Positions 8,965 to 19,330 of a stretch of 64,000 nucleotides of DNA are shown in pieces. Source of the DNA: Alitta virens (lineage: Eukaryota; Annelida; Polychaeta; Phyllodocida; Nereididae); assembly GCA_932294295.1 (NCBI GenBank), contig OW028584.1:3356907-3420906 (forward strand). The letters are read 5' to 3'. The position numbers and the translations under genes are program-made. How positions within the stretch are numbered: position 1 is the stretch's first letter; every line of letters starts with the position of its first letter. The notes below the pieces were generated by a model, which saw only the letters and a list, made by a program, of their open reading frames with translations, searched no databases and had not been told where the DNA came from.

Positions 8965-10073
8965 ATGGACAAGTTCTTATGGAAAGCTGCTTTGTTTGCA
9001 CTGTGCGACAGTTACATTTTCGACTGCGGCCCATGTCAATGTTCACCGCTGGGAGGTGGTGGGTTCAGCGCCAATTGTACAGGAACCCCTGAACTGGACC
9101 ATGTACCCCTCGAATCTTTCTCTGAGGCTGTTAGCCAAGGTCTGATGATGGTGGACATGAGGGGGACTGCTCTTTGTTCATCTAAGAAATTGCTGGAGGA
9201 GCAAGATGTTGAAGTGCTGTGCAACGAAGTGCATAACAGTGGGGGTAACCTGGAAGCTACAGAGGCTGCACCTGAAATACACTATGCTGATGTTGCTGGG
9301 GTAGCTACAGGTGCTGTAGCCCTTTGCCTTGTCGTCCTTGTTGGTGTGGTTCTTGGCATTGCCCTGTACAGAGTGAGTTTTAGTTTTTCTCTTTTTGTTA
9401 TTATTTTGTTTGGAACAATTAGTGGTGCTGTTCATATTTCATTTTTCAAATCACACAAACTATTACAAAGTATTAAGAGTTTTCTGATTTTTGTGTTATT
9501 TTTCCAGAGGGACATTGAGCTGCGACGCCTAATGGTTCAGGCTGTTAACGATGGTGCCGATGCCTTCATCGATGGGGAGGGCGCTGCAAGGCTTAGAGAG
9601 CTGTAAGTAAAAACATAACAAAAAGAGAATGCATAAATTGAAAATAGTATTGTTATGTATTTAATTATTTGTGTTATCATATACAATGATATTTCAGCAT
9701 GACAGCTGAAGTAGGACGTGTGATGGGTGGCTTCATGACAATGTTCCAGGCCGCCCCAGCGTTAGGCCAGCGAGGCCCAAGTCTTCACACTGTGAGGCCC
9801 AGCACGCCCACTGTTCCACCCCGACCACATGGAACACGCATGTTTACACCACCTGCTTTTTCAACATCAGCTGCTAGAGGTGTGACCTCCATCTCCATGG
9901 GTATCCGTACTAACTCGCCTGGGACCAATGAAAAGCAACCATCTCCTCCTCCTCCTCCTCCTCCTCCTCCTCCGCCTCCTCCTCCTCCTCCTCCTCCTTC
10001 AGTCTCACCTAAATGTGGTGGTGGTGGTGGTGACACAACAGAGTCCATGAGCTCTGAGGAGAACAGTAAATAA
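8965..10073 (+). CDS. Three-exon single-pass membrane protein with Pro-rich cytoplasmic tail
   Basis: Exons are 8965-9372, 9508-9602 and 9698-10073. Donors GTGAGT (9373) and GTAAGT (9603) and acceptors TTTTCCAG and TATTTCAG match in phase (0, then 2), giving about 292 residues. The N-terminus has a short hydrophobic stretch (FLWKAALFALC) that may be a signal peptide, then a Cys-containing ectodomain of about 100 residues. One strong membrane helix follows (VATGAVALCLVVLVGVVLGIAL, about 113-134). The inside part is a helical segment (RDIELRRLMVQAV) and a tail with a run of about 18 prolines. The design suggests a virion or host-membrane glycoprotein; the family is not recognised. The first intron is 135 bases with no stop, so an unspliced form is also readable. 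Confidence 0.65.
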
Positions 10074-10954
10074 TAATTGTAGGACTTTTCTGTGTTATTT
10101 ATTTTATTTATTTGTTTGTAAGTTTTGTAGAGTGAGGGCTTGTTTGTTGTACCCACACTACATGTTTATATATACTTAATAACCCACACTACATGTTTAT
10201 ACTTAATAAAAATAATGATGCTTTTTCGTGTTTACGAAAAATGTTCCTATGCAAACTGTTGTCAGACAATTGTTTTTTGTTGTTGTGGTGCTCAGTCGTA
10301 AACCTTCTACTATCTGTGAATATCATAAAAGTTCCCAGCCAACAAAACACCACACAAAACAAGGTTATCTTTAAAACATGTCATCTCAGCATTACGTTAT
10401 CCTTAGGTTAGTATCTGAAACAATATATATATCTAGCGCGTACCTAGTGTAAAAGCGCTTTGTGTGAAGCTTCACCGCGCTGCAGTCATATGTCTATGAC
10501 AAATCTATAAATAGCAATGCTGCCATTTCTGGTATGCAGAGCCCTCTATAATCATACATGTTTTTAACCGCACAGCTAATTTAACTGATGATGATAATAG
10601 TGCTAATAGTGTCTCGCGTGGGGGGATTAGGAGAAGATTTTAGCTGACAATAGATAAACAATCGGTATATTTGTGTAGTATTATCTTCACTTATAGTAAA
10701 AAGCTTGAGTAACAGTTGGCACGTGTGATGTTTGTACGCATGTCTCTGTTCATTGCGACCCACGAAGCAGGCACAGAGAATGTGTAGGGTTATATAAGGA
10801 ATGGTAACCTATGCATTCAAAGTAGGTGTCTCATTCCGAGCTTTGTCTAAGTTGCGTAGTACCTTAGTTCCCCGCCCATCGTTTACAATCTGTCGTTAAA
10901 AAAGGGTTCTGGATGTCTCACCTTTTTTGTTAAGAGCCTCAGTATCTCCGTTTT

Positions 10955-10988
<34 letters not shown>

Positions 10989-10995
10989 TTTGCGC
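10074..10995. other. Gene-poor start of the convergence region with direct repeats and TATA motifs
   Basis: No convincing gene. Direct repeats of CCCACACTACATGTTTATA lie at 10152-10180 and 10182-10210. An AATAAA at 10205-10210 can end the rightward membrane-protein transcript. TATAAATA at 10506-10513 and TATATAAGG at 10790 look like rightward TATA boxes but have no coding frame downstream. A CT microsatellite spans about 10962-10988. Confidence 0.55.
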
Positions 10996-11118
10996 AGGCG
11001 GCGAAGCCGCCTGTTTTTTTTTTGTCGTGCCGCGGCTGCGGAGGTACCGATCGGTAAACTGTGCCACGTGGCAATAAGAGCCGTTCGGCATTAAACGCCG
11101 TGCGGTATTAAGTGCCGC
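10996..11118. other. Cluster of five palindromes between the convergent gene blocks
   Basis: Within 123 bases there are a hairpin AGGCGGC-GAA-GCCGCCT (10996-11012) followed by a run of ten Ts, perfect palindromes TACCGATCGGTA (11045-11056) and TGCCACGTGGCA (11062-11073, containing CACGTG), and two stem-loops CGGC-ATTAAAC-GCCG (11086-11100) and GCGGTA-TTAAG-TGCCGC (11102-11118, one G-T pair). The region is GC-rich in an AT-rich element. Replication, transcript ending or regulator binding are all possible. Confidence 0.7.
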
Positions 11119-11231
11119 TAAGACAAAATGTAGTGCGGCACACCGGGCCTCGCCACTTTTTGTTGTTTGTTTGGCTGGTCTGGTTTGTTTTGCAACTATC
11201 GCAATGGATAATAAAAGCGTACAAACGTTTA

Positions 11232-11368
11232 ACATAAAGTAGTATATGAAAAACATCTTTTATTATATTTAGTAATACAAGAACATGCATTTTTTAAGTT
11301 CAACATAAGTATTATATGAAACATTATTATCATCATTATTTATTATATTAGTAATACAAGAAAAACAT
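11232..11368. repeat. Direct repeat containing 3' end signals of the glycoprotein gene
   Basis: Two copies (about 11232-11286 and 11305-11368) share TATATGAAA and TTATTATAT(T)TAGTAATACAAGAA. Each carries TTTATT, which is AATAAA on the minus strand (11264-11259 in the first copy), suitable for ending the leftward glycoprotein transcript. Confidence 0.6.
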
Positions 11369-11437
11369 GTGTTAAAGCTAAAAAGCAACACAAAACTGCA
11401 TTTAACCTCAGACCTGGGTGTAAAGGACAACAAAAAA

Positions 11438-12714
11438 CTAAGTGAAAGATGTAAATTGCGTGTTGGCAGAGTCTGTCTCTTCAATTTCGAAGCAGTGCGC
11501 AGGATTTACAAATCTTGCGCTGCTGCGACGGCTCCTGTTGTTGCGAGGGTCGTACACACGCCAATCATCATCATCATCATTGGACTTCTTCTTCCTGATT
11601 TTCCTACACACTAGCTTCACTAGTGCCATTAATGCCTGCGAATAGAAAAACATAAACAAACATGAGCAATGTGTACAAAATTTGTGCATATATTTTCTAC
11701 AGATCTATGATAATTTGGAGCGCGCTATAAAGTACGATTTTTTATATATATGTTCACCTTTATAAATGTACAGCCTACTAGAACCATCAGAAAACATGTG
11801 TCCAGAGATACTTTAGTAGAAAACGTGGATTTTTTAGTTTTGGATGTGAGACGGTCGGCTTCAGGTGGTTGGGGTGTGAGCCTAGTGGCCGTTGTGACCA
11901 CCGGTGACAGTGTGACCGTGGCAGTTGTGACCACCGGTGACAGTGTGACATAAGGGCCCGTTTGCGCCAATGTTGTTGTCGCCAAAAAGCCCTCCCTATC
12001 TGCAGTGGTGGTGGTGGTGGTGGTGGTGGTGGCGGCGGTGGCTATTCTGCTGCTCTTGCTGCCAGAATCCACTGTAGTAGTGATTTCTATTCTGCTGCTA
12101 GTTTCTATTCTGCTGCTCTTGCTGACAGTGTCCGCTGTAGTCACGCTTTGTCGTGTGGTAGGCAAAGTGTGCGGTCCCGTGGTATGCAATGTGTACAGTT
12201 GTGTGGAAGACAATGTGTGCACTTCTGCTTCAGCTGTATTTACAGACACCGGTGTCATTGTGTCCCGTTCTGTTTGGTGTGTGGAGACTGTACTGGACAA
12301 ACCTGCAGTATTCGAATGCAATAAAAATACAATAAATCTCAAGCTAAAACCACAAATACAAAAAACAACGCATGAGAGTCTGCTTAACAGACCATAAAAT
12401 AGGACCTACTCACCTAGATCGAATTCTGCACACACCACAGGTGGTTGGGGCTGTGTGTGATTACAGAACACTGTCCCTGTCATGTCCACTGTTCCTAGCA
12501 CAACTTTGAGCTTCTTTGGGAAGTGTGGGGTCTTTACAAGGAATGCTGATTTACCGCATGAAGCAGTCACTTTCACACTGTCACTGTAGCTGCAGGAGCA
12601 GAGGTCAAACAAATTGCTCTCTGGTAAGGATCCACATGAGAACGAATAATCCGCTGTACAGGTATGCATGATGCAAAATAAAGAGAGGGAGATGCAAATT
12701 ATCAAGCCTGTCAT
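11438..12714 (-). CDS. Spliced mucin-like type I membrane glycoprotein
   Basis: Three minus-strand exons, 12714-12414, 12302-11758 and 11635-11438, join with donors GTGAGT and GTGAAC and acceptors TACTGCAG and TTCGCAG; phases match (1, then 0), giving 347 residues. The start is the ATG at 12714. The parts are: signal peptide (TGLIICISLSLFCIMHTCTA), a small Cys-rich head of about 75 residues with an NHT glycosylation site, a long Thr/Ser-rich stalk (about 102-255, including a nine-Thr run from a (GTG)n tract), a membrane helix around the last junction (CFLMVLVGCTFIK then ALMALVKLVC), and a basic-then-acidic cytoplasmic tail (RKIRKKKSNDDDDDW). It looks like a viral surface glycoprotein. No homology is recognised and the splicing is inferred from sequence. 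Confidence 0.7.
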
Positions 12715-12750
12715 TTTGCTTGTATCAACTGGTCTATGGTGTAAAATCAC

Positions 12751-13199
12751 TTTCTGCCCCTGCGCATTGTGTCACCTTATCACTCTCCTTTTTTTGTAAT
12801 TCTTTAGCTAGATACATAAGCCAATATTCACGGAACTGTGTTTAGGTCAATGTAACAAAAAACCCACCATGCTCATTTTGGCAATGTTCTATTCTGTCTG
12901 GTGATATGCAGCAAAGACAACACATGATAATATACACTAACCAAACTTTAGCAATATACACTGCATAAACTGTAAATATATATAAATATATATAACATTA
13001 TTACTACTACACTAATTACATAACTAATTATTCACAAGCATTACAACATTATTAATTTCCAGTACTAATTACAATATACACTGCAGAATTGGTACATAGC
13101 AACATAATATACAACAACACACAAACTATATCATAATCAGTTCACTAACTACTTTTCCCTACCCTTGTTTTTTACACTAAGCATCATGTACTTTACATA
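12751..13199. other. AT-rich spacer between the glycoprotein and PolB genes
   Basis: No gene is seen. The sequence around 12945-13090 has repeated AATATACACTGCA and CATTATTA tracts and TATATATA runs. The leftward glycoprotein promoter should lie in this stretch, but no clear TATA box is at the expected distance. Confidence 0.5.
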
Positions 13200-16100
13200 T
13201 TAATAGCCATATGGTAAAGTCTTAAAGCTGTCTGCTGCAACAACACGTTTTGTAAACACTTTCTTAAATGTTTTGGTGTAGGGCCTGTTGTAAATGATGC
13301 CAAGATGCTTTACCCTACATATTTGCTTTGAAGGTGGCAGTTTAATTTTTTCTATTGCATCCATAACTACTTCTTTCATGGAGTCAAAGTCGATAATAAG
13401 ACTGTTAACATAATTAAGGGTTATGCCTTTCACTTTGCTGATGCTCTCTCCATTAGTCAGCTTGTAACTATAGCTCTTGGGCCCTGTTGAGAGAAATGTC
13501 TTTATGTACGCGTTACTAGGTAATTCATCAGTAAGCTCTCCCAGCAGGTCTCCCGTTTGCAAGATGTCTTCTTGATCTTTGTTCTGTACAAAAATAACAG
13601 AGTCAGTGTCAAAGTACAAAGTTTGTTCCCATGTCTTTTCTAGTATGCTGAAAAGGTGCAGACGTGCTAATGATGTTGTGAATGTACCTATTATCTCATT
13701 AGTGAAGGTATTTTCAGCCTCAAAGGTTTCACAACATTTTAATTCTACCACAAGCACTTCTGGACTGACAATGTGGAAGTTTGTTACCACCTTGGTGGGG
13801 TCATTTCTGATTTTGGTGAATTCAGTTTTGGTCTTAATGTATTGGGTGCGGGGGAGGTCACCTCTCTGTATAAACTTGCCCCACAGTGTGTTAGCATACA
13901 GCTTTGAGACCAGTCTGAGGGAGGGGTTGTAATTTATCTTCTCTTTGTCAAGAAGTATCCCCTGCTTCTCATGGTAATACCTCACATATTTATCTTTGTC
14001 CTCCTCTGACTCCACCCAGCTTGGGTAGCCTGAGGCTTCCTGCTTGACTTTCAAAAACATTTTGACATAATCCTGAAATATGTTGCAGTCAATATCGCGA
14101 GTAGTCTGCGGGTAATGGTATATTTCATATATCTTCAATATGTTATAACCATGCTTAAGAGCAACCTTAACTTCCTCGGTTGTCCAAGTACCCACAATGG
14201 CTCTCTCGGAATCACTGCAATTGCAGGGGTCTGCTAGCTCCAACCTTGCGCACTGTGAGCACAGGGGAAATTTCAACTTGCCATTGCACCGAACAGGGAG
14301 CACAGGTATGAAGAGCTTTCTCGGTGGCGCTACTTTAAGTTTCACCAAACCATAGTAGGGCTTTAGTGTGTAGTCCATTTTAGACTGCTCGGTTATGATC
14401 TCAGGGTGACAAGTAGGATAATCGGTACTGACGTTGACGTAGCTATATAGAGATGTCACGTCATAATATTTGATCATCTCATCCTCCGCTGCATCATGAA
14501 ACAGGGATACCGGGGATACCCTCCCCCCAAAGAAGCTATCGCGTATCTTCAAAGGTGTTACCAGATCCACAGAGTCCACAAACTCTTTCAGTTCAGCGTT
14601 ACGCTTCACCATGTTGTCGAAGTGGCATTCCCACATATGCACAACTTTGTAGCCCTTGTTTTCGATTTCTTTAAGTCTGGTGAGAGTTCTCTGGTAGATC
14701 TTCTCAAGAGTAGCACCTGTTCGCGGGTCATGTGCATGTCTGTCTTTGCGGCAGGTATGACCATGCCACCGGCACCCTAGGAATTCGTACACGTAATTTG
14801 AGCCTTCACGGTGTCCATCGCAATGGTAGGACGTTCCAGGAATCCTAAACTCCCCGCCATTACGACTGTGGCGGATTTTATGACCTGTGATTTTGGCCAC
14901 CCACTCCATCCAGGCAACAGCCTTGTGACTGTCGTTGGGGTGCTTAGTGTATCCTCTGACAGGAATCTGTGGAATGGGAGAACTAACAAATTTATTTTCT
15001 ACAATCTGCTGGCTGTCAATTACATTTCCTTTAATACTCCACTGCCCATTTCTTAGAATGGCTCTCTCATGAGTTCCATCGAGGAGTTTCACTTGGTGCT
15101 CTTCGTGGAGAAGCAGCTCCCTCACAATCTGCATGGCACTTGATGCAATTGTGGCGTGCGCGAATGGATCCACTCCTTTCCCACCCTGGGCTGTCATGTC
15201 CATCAGAAGTGCGCGAAATTTTGTGCAAGTTTCTCTTAATATGTTCACATCGGAACGTGTGTATGCAAGTATTTCATCCTGGAAGTTAAACACTTTATCC
15301 GCTTGCTTTCCATGCCACTCCATGAAAGCCTCTCTGTCTTTTCTGGACATGTGCTTCACTCCATAGTAGCTAGGGTCTGGGAAGGGACCAACGTAGTTCT
15401 GAAATTGCTTAGTATTGAGAAAATGGGGGAAATCACCTTTCTTGAGTTCAGAATTCAAACCTAGTGCAGCAGGTAGTTTTTTTAATGCCATGGGTAGGAA
15501 ATTTAAACTGTCAATACAGCGTATATCCACTCCTTTCTTGATAGTCATTGTCATTATTTTGCTACCTGCATACACAACTTCAGGGTACATGCCATTGTTC
15601 ACACAGTGATTAAGGATAAAGTGCGAATCGAATGACTTTGCATTGTGAGCGATGGCTACGGCTCCTTTGTGTTGAGGCGTAATGAGCCATTTACAGAATG
15701 AATCGCATGTATCAGGACCCTTAAATATCATTTCCCTATGCCCACACAGTTCCTCGGAACATAGATCTTTAAGGCAGCCATCCTTACACTTAACACTGCA
15801 CTTTCTACATCGATGACCACAATTTGGACATTTTGAGTCAGGAGTGAAAGAGTCGTCTTTGCACATATTACAGGCTGTCTGACACACTAGGTAATTAGGT
15901 ACATGTCTCTCTAGCCCACAATAACTCCTGTTACAGTTGACACACCTCCTACAACGTACACACATCTGCTCTGGTAAGCAATCACTGCAACCACTTTTAG
16001 GTTTGTTCAGGTAGCCCTTGTCACATGTTATGCGCTGGTCTTGGGAAGTTTCAAAGTCGTAGTATATGAACAACCCTTCTGTTGTTTTGGGCTTCCTGAT

Positions 16101-17560
16101 TCTGTAATAGCACAGGTGCTCACCCACCACGAATTCCTGACAGCAAAAACAGTACCATTCATGACACACATGCTTTGCGACATCGCGTTTGGTCTTGTCC
16201 ATGGTTTTGTAGCACTTAAGGCACCTGTAATACGTGTCGCACAGGGACAGTCTGTCCTCACCTTTATTGGCACTATTCTGATACTCTCTTGAGAGCTGAT
16301 GTCTCATATAACACTGGGCATTCCTACACACCATGTTACACGCATCACACACTAGGGAATCATCACCATAGAAACACTTATTTGTGTTGCATGTTGCGCA
16401 GACAGCTTCGCAACTATGTCTCCAGTGCTCACTATAAGTTGTCAAACATTCTTCACAGAACTTTTTATACACAAAGAACCCCTTGATATTAACAATGCTG
16501 TGGTAATGCTGATCTTTCAGATACAAATATATCTTTCTTTTTCGCTCCATTTTACCTGTGTACACTATTTCGTCACCAGTATCACCAGACACTACAATTA
16601 TTTGAACATTAAGCACATCTTCAAATTTGTGTAGATCGTGCACAGGCACAGGGGCATCAGTTGATAAGCCTGCTTGTTTGTGCAGTTTCAAAGCATGACT
16701 CCGTTGTGAATGTTGCATCCTACTCATCACCGAATTCTTGTGCACAAACATGTTAAACTTAGCTTGAGGCATTTTGTTCAGTTTAGCTAAGCAAGTGACT
16801 GTTGCACGTGCAGCACACAAAAACTCGTTTGGTACTTCAGGAATGGTTACCATGCTTCTTTTTCTCTTGATTGAACAATCGTCAGACAAGGTGTCTACAT
16901 TTACTATGGCTCTTCGTCCACCGCCAGAATCAGATGCTTCCATGACTCCTACACTGACCTCGAAAGAGTCGTCTACAGTAAGGTCTTTGTTGGACTGCAG
17001 AACAGCTTCAAATCTGTTTTAAAAAGAAGTGTCATATGTCCTCAACAGTTACAATAAGTATCTCAGACAGTGGGTTTATTTATATGTCCTCAACAGTTAC
17101 AATATGTATCTCAGACAGTGGGTTTATTTATTATATCCTTGTGTGACAAATAAATTACTACACATAACTACAAAATAAACAACTGCAACAACACTCACCG
17201 TTCCATTATGACTTCAGCAGTTATGTTATGCTGAGGTTGGCAGTGAATTGTTATTTCTCTGTCTAATCCTGTATGTCTGATAGATAGGCGTGCTTTGTCA
17301 TCAGGATTTGGATGGTTTGCTCTCACTCTATCCATAACACTGCCAAACATATCACCCAGATCATTTGTAACATCAAGTAATTTCCTCCCTTGGAGGTCAT
17401 CCTTAAATTTAGCTCTGAATGTTACTTCCTCAACACCGAATTTACGAGCTCTTCTCTCATTGACCTGCTCAATTACATAGGGTTCCACATCCTCCTCCTC
17501 CTCCTCCTCCTCATCCTCCTCCTCCATTGCAATCCTTTTAGCAGGTGGTGGCTCAGACAT
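13200..17560 (-). CDS. POLB: Protein-primed family B DNA polymerase, two exons
   Basis: Exons are 17560-17199 and 17013-13200, with donor CG|GTGAGT, acceptor AAAACAG|A and matching phase 2, giving 1391 residues. Exon 1 and the start of exon 2 form the conserved Polinton PolB N-terminus (KFGVEEVTFRAKFKDD, LLDVTNDLGDMFGSV, then FEAVLQSNKDLTVDDSFEV). Next is an OTU-like region, about residues 183-300 (Cys pair near 187/195; HYH near 290), and several Cys/His clusters. The 3'-5' exonuclease begins with YYDFETS (D440, E442). Polymerase motifs are A DVTSLYS (D972), B KLYANTLWGK (K1158) and C YFDTDSV (D1256, D1258). It copies the linear genome from a protein primer. All catalytic residues are present and the frame is open. 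The first exon contains a Glu run from a CTC triplet tract. Confidence 0.93.
17032..17132. repeat. Two-copy tandem repeat inside the PolB intron
   Basis: A unit of about 50 bases containing TATGTCCTCAACAGTTACAA and TATCTCAGACAGTGGGTTTA is present twice in tandem within the 185-base intron of the polymerase gene, differing at only a few positions. Confidence 0.85.
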
Positions 17561-18235
17561 GTTCACATTACAGAAAGAAACATTCCTTTTAAAATTTTAC
17601 TAAGATATCCTGGGAAATGTTATAGACGCCATGACCAGCACAAGTGTACAGTGTCTGGCAAAGAATTTTCATTTAATATGCAGCGGTTCTTTGTATAGGT
17701 TCTGTTACATGTTTTTAACCAGTCACACACTTTTGGAAACCTGTATATATAGTTTTACCCCTCAAATATTGCGCTATATCATTTTTAATGCCTTGTTATC
17801 ATATAGACTTGTGTAGTGATGCAGATCACTATAGACTTAAGCAGTCATGCAGTATTAGATCTATGTTAGAACATCAAACAATATCACAGGTACTTGTTAA
17901 TCACAAATATTCTTTTTATCCATTCCTCAGGCAGCACAATGTTAGAATTAGTCATCTTTATAAAGATGGTGTGAAATATCTTCTTAGTATATAGACAGGT
18001 ATATTTAACCTATATTACAATAATAACAGAGGTTTACTTACACCCTACTCCGTAAGGTGGCTACCCTCCTAATTGTTACACAGATAGGCGCTTTTACCTC
18101 CCTCTGGTGTACATTTTAGTACTACACTATATTATTGTACCGTATGGTGGCAGCACCTCCTGGGGTATGGGTGCTTTTACCGCCGGCTGGTGTGCATTTT
18201 AGGTTCCATAATTTACAGTATCGTACTGTAATTAC
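17561..18235. other. Right non-coding end of the Polinton and junction to host
   Basis: No gene is seen. A minus-strand TATATATA lies at about 17743-17750 and may serve PolB. At 18045-18225 a unit of about 90 bases is present twice, sharing CGTA(A/T)GGTGGC, GCTTTTACC and CTGGTGT(A/G)CATTTTAG. The element must end between here and the ankyrin exon starting at 18236, but no 6-bp target duplication or inverted partner could be identified. Confidence 0.5.
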
Positions 18236-18600
18236 TACTTATGCAGAGGAGTCCTCCCATCACAGTCTGTGGCATTCACATTCTCAGTTGTAGTGAGATT
18301 AGGAAAGAGGGGCAATAGTTTGTCTGCTGCATCTGGATGTTCAGAAATGCTTTTTGATAGGATATGCAGAGGAGTCCTGCTGTGTTCATCAATCATGTCA
18401 AGCAGGGTAGGCTTATATCCAATCACCATGGAAGCAATTATCTGAGATTGCTCAGAGAAGTCAGCTGGCACTTCTTGGCAGAGATATTTCCAATTGCAGC
18501 TGAGCAATGCATACAGCGGGGTACCTCTGGATCCCTTGTGGTTGAGACATTTCTTAGCAAAACCAACGTAAATTTGATTACAACTCCAGGTAATGCATGT
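18236..18600 (-). CDS. Host ankyrin-repeat exon (partial gene)
   Basis: On the minus strand this exon encodes ankyrin repeats: GSRGTPLYALLSC, DEHSRTPLHILSKS and NATDCDGRTPLH. The frame continues upstream of the first Met into KKCLNHKGSRGTPL, so it is an internal exon. It runs into CATAA|GTAGTA at its 3' edge, a plausible donor, just before an in-frame TAG. The upstream acceptor is unclear. It lies immediately next to the Polinton end and on the same strand as the cGLR gene 2.4 kb away. It may belong to a paralogous ankyrin gene continuing left of the viral insertion, or be a gene fragment. Confidence 0.55.
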
Positions 18601-18785
18601 TCATGGTGTATGTTTTTTTTACAGCATAAGAAGGGCATGTGAATTAAATAGCAGAAAGTTTTGGTAAGCTAAAACATGACTCTGGAGAAGAAGTATATTA
18701 CACAGATGAGAGGCCTATTTTACACAGAAATAATAAATTTTGGCAAAATACATGTAAATTTGAAATTTAGGATAATCAATCCTCT

Positions 18786-18923
18786 ACCGGCCACCAAACT
18801 GCTTCAATAGGCCATTCAACTGCTCCAATAGGCTACCCAACTGATTCAATAGGCCAACCAGCTGCTCCAATAGGCCACCCAAGTGCTACAGTAGGCCATC
18901 TAATAGCTCCAATAGGCCACTAA
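18786..18923. repeat. Minisatellite, unit about 25 bp (CAATAGGCCA core)
   Basis: Five to six imperfect tandem copies of a unit like AACTGCTCCAATAGGCCACC are seen. Variation is mostly in the middle of the unit. Confidence 0.8.
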
Positions 18924-19189
18924 GCTTCTTGGTCATTGATGGGCATTACAGTTATTTAAATTGAAATATTCAAATCTGCTCTGTCAAACAATCAGATTTT
19001 CAGTGTACTTCATATTAACCATATTGTGTATTTTTGTTTATTGTCTTCCCCATTCAAATATTTATTCCAATTTTGGCACATTACACACCCATGGGATAAA
19101 CATGCATCATAGTGTGGACTCCAAGCCTCAGTATTTCATCATTTCCTCCGCCTTTCACAGCTGGTCTCTGTTATAACCTCTGTCTATTC

Positions 19190-19330
19190 CAGCTGGGTGA
19201 TATGATGCTACGACATTGGCCAGCTCCTCTGAAGGTCCCAGGTTCTAATCCTGGCTTCTGTCTGTTAACAATAGAGCGGCTTCATGGTGAGAAAAAAGTT
19301 GCTGGCCAAATAGCTGAATGGCCAAGGTCA
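19190..19330 (+). repeat. SINE-like, tRNA-derived piece
   Basis: The sequence has a partial A box-like start (CTGGGTGATATGATGCTACG) and a clear Pol III B box-like GGTTCTAATCC about 50 bases later, flanked by CCCA/TGG pairing of the T stem. It does not fold as a full tRNA. Confidence 0.4.

Noticed and set aside
9785..10156. Minus-strand frame with a long glycine run
   Set aside because: It is the antisense of the polyproline tract of the membrane protein tail; no other support.
12005..12397. Plus-strand frame with Val/Leu-rich runs resembling membrane segments
   Set aside because: It is the antisense of the Thr-rich stalk of the minus-strand glycoprotein, whose splice phases and domain order are coherent.
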